In this document: piece after piece, positions 62,027 to 64,000 of the stretch | Numbering within the stretch: the stretch's first letter is position 1 | How the letters are laid out: the number at the start of each line of letters is the position of its first letter | Origin: an uncultured bacterium | Lineage (GTDB): Bacteria; Planctomycetota; Phycisphaerae; Phycisphaerales; SM1A02 | Direction: 5' to 3' | Assembly (NCBI GenBank): GCA_903891095.1 | Contig: CAITDI010000050.1 | Coordinates: forward strand, 20,643 to 84,642 | Length of the DNA stretch: 64,000 bases | Position numbers and translations under genes: made by a program | The notes under the pieces: generated by a model | Databases searched by the model: none | What the model saw: only the letters and a program-made list of their open reading frames with translations | Told to the model about the DNA's origin: nothing

Positions 62027-63172
62027 TCACTTCGCGATGTTCGACTGGTCGCGGTAGCGGCCGACGAAAAGCTGGCTCACCTTGCCGTCGTTGCGCTGGC
62101 CGGTCCAGAGCATCCACTTGCCGTCGGGCGAGAACACGGGCAGCACGTCGGCCCCCTGCGCCTCGGTCACGCGACGGCGCTGGCCGCTGGCGATGTCGAT
62201 CTCAAAGACCTCGTAGTTCCCATGGCCGATCTCGCTCGTGCCATAGACGAGGGTCTTGCCGTCGGGACGGAAGAACGGGCACCAGCACACGACGTCCTTG
62301 CCCGAGGTGAGCTGACGCTCGTTGGCGATGCCGGTCACGCCGCCGTCCTTGTCGAACACGAGGTCGGCGATGAAGATCTGCAGCACGTTGTCGTTGTTGC
62401 GGTCCGAGCGGTAGCAGATGCGCTTCGCATCCGGCGAGAAGAACGGGCCGCCGTCGTAGCCAGGCACGTTGACGACGGTCGTGCGCTTGCCCGTCTTGAG
62501 GTCGCGGATATAGAGGTCGCCTTCGCCCGACTCGAGCGAGCAGAAGAGCAGGAAGCGACCGTCCGGCGAGATGCTGCCTTCGGCGACATACGCCTTGCCG
62601 TCGCCCTCGAGGTTCTTGAGCGACGCTGGCGAGCAATCGGCCTTGGTGAGATCGACCTCGACGATGCGCGTCTCGCGCGGGAACGCCCATCGGTAGCGCG
62701 AGGTGCCGCGCTGGTAGCCCGGCGTGTTCTCCGCGGTCGGCGCGCCGACGGTCGACGCGAAGATGAGCGTGTTGGGCTTGGTCGGGTGGAACCAGCCGCA
62801 GGTGTTGGCGCTGCCCTTGGGCGAGACGCGGCGGATGTTGTCGAGGCCCGTGATGTCGCCCGCGGCGTCGGTCACGACATCACCGACGTACATCGCGTAG
62901 AAGTCCTCGGGATCGCTGCCGTCGGTCGGACGCTCGACCGCCTGGAACACGATGTGCTTGGCATCCGGCGAGAAGTACGACTCGCCGGCCTTGATGAATC
63001 GCTCGGACGACGTGATCTGCCGCGCGCCAGTGACGCCCGGCTCGACGGCGGGGTTCTCGACCTTGACGATGGGCGGCGCGGACGGCGCGGAGGTGGTGCT
63101 TGGCTGCGCGCAACCCGCGATGGCGAGCGGCGCGAGAAGAAGCGAAAGAGCGGCGGCATTGCAGCGAGACAT
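62027..63172 (-). CDS. TolB-like beta-propeller lipoprotein
   Basis: The 381-residue protein has a signal peptide and a lipobox-like AIAGC (Cys21). The rest is a series of WD40/TolB-type blades with the recurring FSPDAKHIVF, ISPDGRFLLFC, FSPDAKRICYRS, FRPDGKTLVYG and FSPDGKWMLW motifs. Five to six blades are visible. It probably binds other envelope proteins, as TolB does, but no Tol-Pal genes are nearby. It is the first gene of the nadB cluster. TACACT lies 9 nt before its ATG, and the divergent pseudouridine synthase starts 25 bp away. Confidence 0.85.
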   Translation of the reverse strand: MSRCNAAALSLLLAPLAIAGCAQPSTTSAPSAPPIVKVENPAVEPGVTGARQITSSERFIKAGESYFSPDAKHIVFQAVERPTDGSDPEDFYAMYVGDVVTDAAGDITGLDNIRRVSPKGSANTCGWFHPTKPNTLIFASTVGAPTAENTPGYQRGTSRYRWAFPRETRIVEVDLTKADCSPASLKNLEGDGKAYVAEGSISPDGRFLLFCSLESGEGDLYIRDLKTGKRTTVVNVPGYDGGPFFSPDAKRICYRSDRNNDNVLQIFIADLVFDKDGGVTGIANERQLTSGKDVVCWCPFFRPDGKTLVYGTSEIGHGNYEVFEIDIASGQRRRVTEAQGADVLPVFSPDGKWMLWTGQRNDGKVSQLFVGRYRDQSNIAK

Positions 63173-63180
63173 GGGGCGGT

Positions 63181-63187
63181 TAGTGTA
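63181..63187. promoter_or_regulatory. Shared divergent -10 elements (TAGTGT / TACACT)
   Basis: TAGTGT (63181-63186) ends 10 nt before the plus-strand GTG at 63197. TACACT (63187-63182 on the minus strand) ends 9 nt before the minus-strand ATG at 63172. The two starts are 25 bp apart. Confidence 0.5.
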
Positions 63188-63196
63188 GCGGTCCTC

Positions 63197-63856
63197 GTGA
63201 ATGAACTCAGCGACCAACTCGGCTACTCGGTGCTGTTCTCCGATGCGTTTCTTGTCGTGTGCGACAAGGGATCGGGCCTGCTTTCGGTGCCCGGAATCGG
63301 GCCGGAGAAGGCGGACTGCCTGGTTTCGCGGCTGCAGGGCGCATATCCCGGCGCGCGGATCGTGCATCGGCTCGATCGCGATACGTCGGGCGTGATTGTG
63401 CTCGCACGCGATGCGGAGACGCACCGAACGCTTTCGATGGCGTTCGAGGCGCGCGAGGTTGGCAAGACGTACGAGGCGCTGGTCGCGGGCTCGGTGCGCG
63501 ACGCGCGCGGCGTGATCGACTTGCCGCTTCGGAAGGAAGCGCTCGGAAGCGCGCGGCAGATGGTGCACATGACCGAAGGCAAGCCGAGCGTGACGGAGTT
63601 TGAGGTGATGGAGCGTGGGCGCGATGCGGATGGATTCGAGTGGACACGCGTGCGGCTGACGCCGCGCACGGGGCGCAGCCATCAGCTGCGCGTGCACATG
63701 CTGGCGCTCGGACACGCGATCCTGGGTGACGAGCTGTATGCGGAGGGGAAGGCGCGGGACGCGAAGGCGAGGTTGTGCCTGCATGCGCGGACGCTGGAGT
63801 TCGTGCATCCGGCGACGGGGACGCGGGTCGCGTTCGACGCGCCCAGCCCCTTCTGA
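63197..63856 (+). CDS. RluA-family pseudouridine synthase
   Basis: The 219-residue protein has the catalytic motif HRLDRDTSGVIVLARD (the Asp near residue 58), the LRKEALGSARQM segment, TPRTGRSHQLRVHM and the C-terminal region CLHARTLEFVHPATG of RluA-type enzymes. It lacks the N-terminal S4 domain, so it is of the short RluA/TruC class and modifies an rRNA or tRNA uridine. The start is GTG; the ATG at 63201 is out of frame. The frame is open far upstream, but that part is antisense to the TolB-like and nadB genes. Confidence 0.93.
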   Translation: MNELSDQLGYSVLFSDAFLVVCDKGSGLLSVPGIGPEKADCLVSRLQGAYPGARIVHRLDRDTSGVIVLARDAETHRTLSMAFEAREVGKTYEALVAGSVRDARGVIDLPLRKEALGSARQMVHMTEGKPSVTEFEVMERGRDADGFEWTRVRLTPRTGRSHQLRVHMLALGHAILGDELYAEGKARDAKARLCLHARTLEFVHPATGTRVAFDAPSPF

Positions 63857-63860
63857 AACC

Positions 63861-64000
63861 GTGCCTGGCACGTGCCGTGAGGTGCCGTGCACCTCATGGC
63901 ACGCCGCGAGCACCCACCAAAATGGCAGCGGACATCATGCGCGATGGGCTCTCGCCGAGGCTGGTCTCGGTGCCTGGCACGTGTCGCGAGGTGCCGTGCA
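63861..64000. repeat. Palindromic GTGCCTGGCACG repeat
   Basis: Two 31-bp direct copies (63861-63891 and 63970-64000) differ by two bases and begin GTGCCTGGCACGTG. In the first copy an inverted repeat gives a 15-bp stem with one mismatch (63871-63885 with 63889-63903) and a 3-nt loop. The second copy runs off the window edge. No gene is visible in the last 140 bp. Confidence 0.85.

Noticed and set aside
60425..63856. A 1143-codon plus-strand ORF ending in the pseudouridine synthase
   Set aside because: Most of it is antisense to nadB and the TolB-like gene. Only the part after the GTG at 63197 has family motifs.

Overview
The window is GC-rich chromosomal DNA from a Gram-negative bacterium. 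An outer membrane is implied by LpxI (lipid A pathway), a Lol-type permease/ATPase pair, TonB- and ExbD-like proteins and many lipoproteins. The gene set suggests Planctomycetota, probably a Phycisphaerae-like lineage: DUF1573, DUF4340 and DUF4286 proteins, a fused GldF-GldG protein, an orphan FliM and an EF-P whose loop reads PGNLRAF. That placement is inference, because there is no rRNA in the window. I saw no tRNA, rRNA, CRISPR array, prophage, transposase gene or integrase. The content is mostly core housekeeping.

Layout. 1-1278: the end of an unrecognised gene translationally coupled to ribD. 1343-6572 (minus): a coupled ABC exporter cassette (ATPase, fused GldF-GldG, DUF4340). 6728-10282: a PAS-GAF-receiver protein, prmC (minus) and a small conserved protein. 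10398-16698: a glycogen-synthase-like glycosyltransferase, putA and a ComM/YifB ATPase. 16785-20239: a 3D-domain protein, a TauE-type permease and a DUF1573 lipoprotein. 20240-21470: a long non-coding stretch with a strong terminator, then efp. 21515-24332 (minus): TVP38, DUF485 and acetate symporter genes in a coupled operon. 24468-29310: a small lipoprotein, yebC and a 1153-residue repeat lipoprotein. 29400-36025 (minus): nusA, infB, rbfA and a gene for an endonuclease-III-like domain joined to a histone-H1-like tail. 36026-36675: structured non-coding DNA. 36676-43696: fliM, dsbD, a DUF4286 gene, an O-antigen-ligase-like gene and a WecA-like gene. 43719-50334: a LOG-family gene, lpxI, gyrA, exbD and a TonB-like gene. 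50521-54965: surE, a family 2 glycosyltransferase and a Lol-type permease plus ATPase. 55372-63856: a protease-like unknown, clpC, a three-gene nadB cluster and an RluA-type pseudouridine synthase.

Two genome-scale patterns stand out. First, at least eleven start codons lack a Shine-Dalgarno and carry a TAnnnT hexamer 7-14 nt upstream, including three divergent pairs with starts only 22-59 bp apart. This looks like leaderless transcription. Second, a family of GC-rich inverted repeats occupies three of the convergent gene junctions (after the TonB-like gene, after lolD and after clpC). A different palindromic repeat sits at the right end of the window.

Many neighbouring genes overlap by ATGA or GTGA, so co-translation is common here. 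Most of the very long alternative-frame ORFs are antisense artefacts of the GC-rich codon usage.
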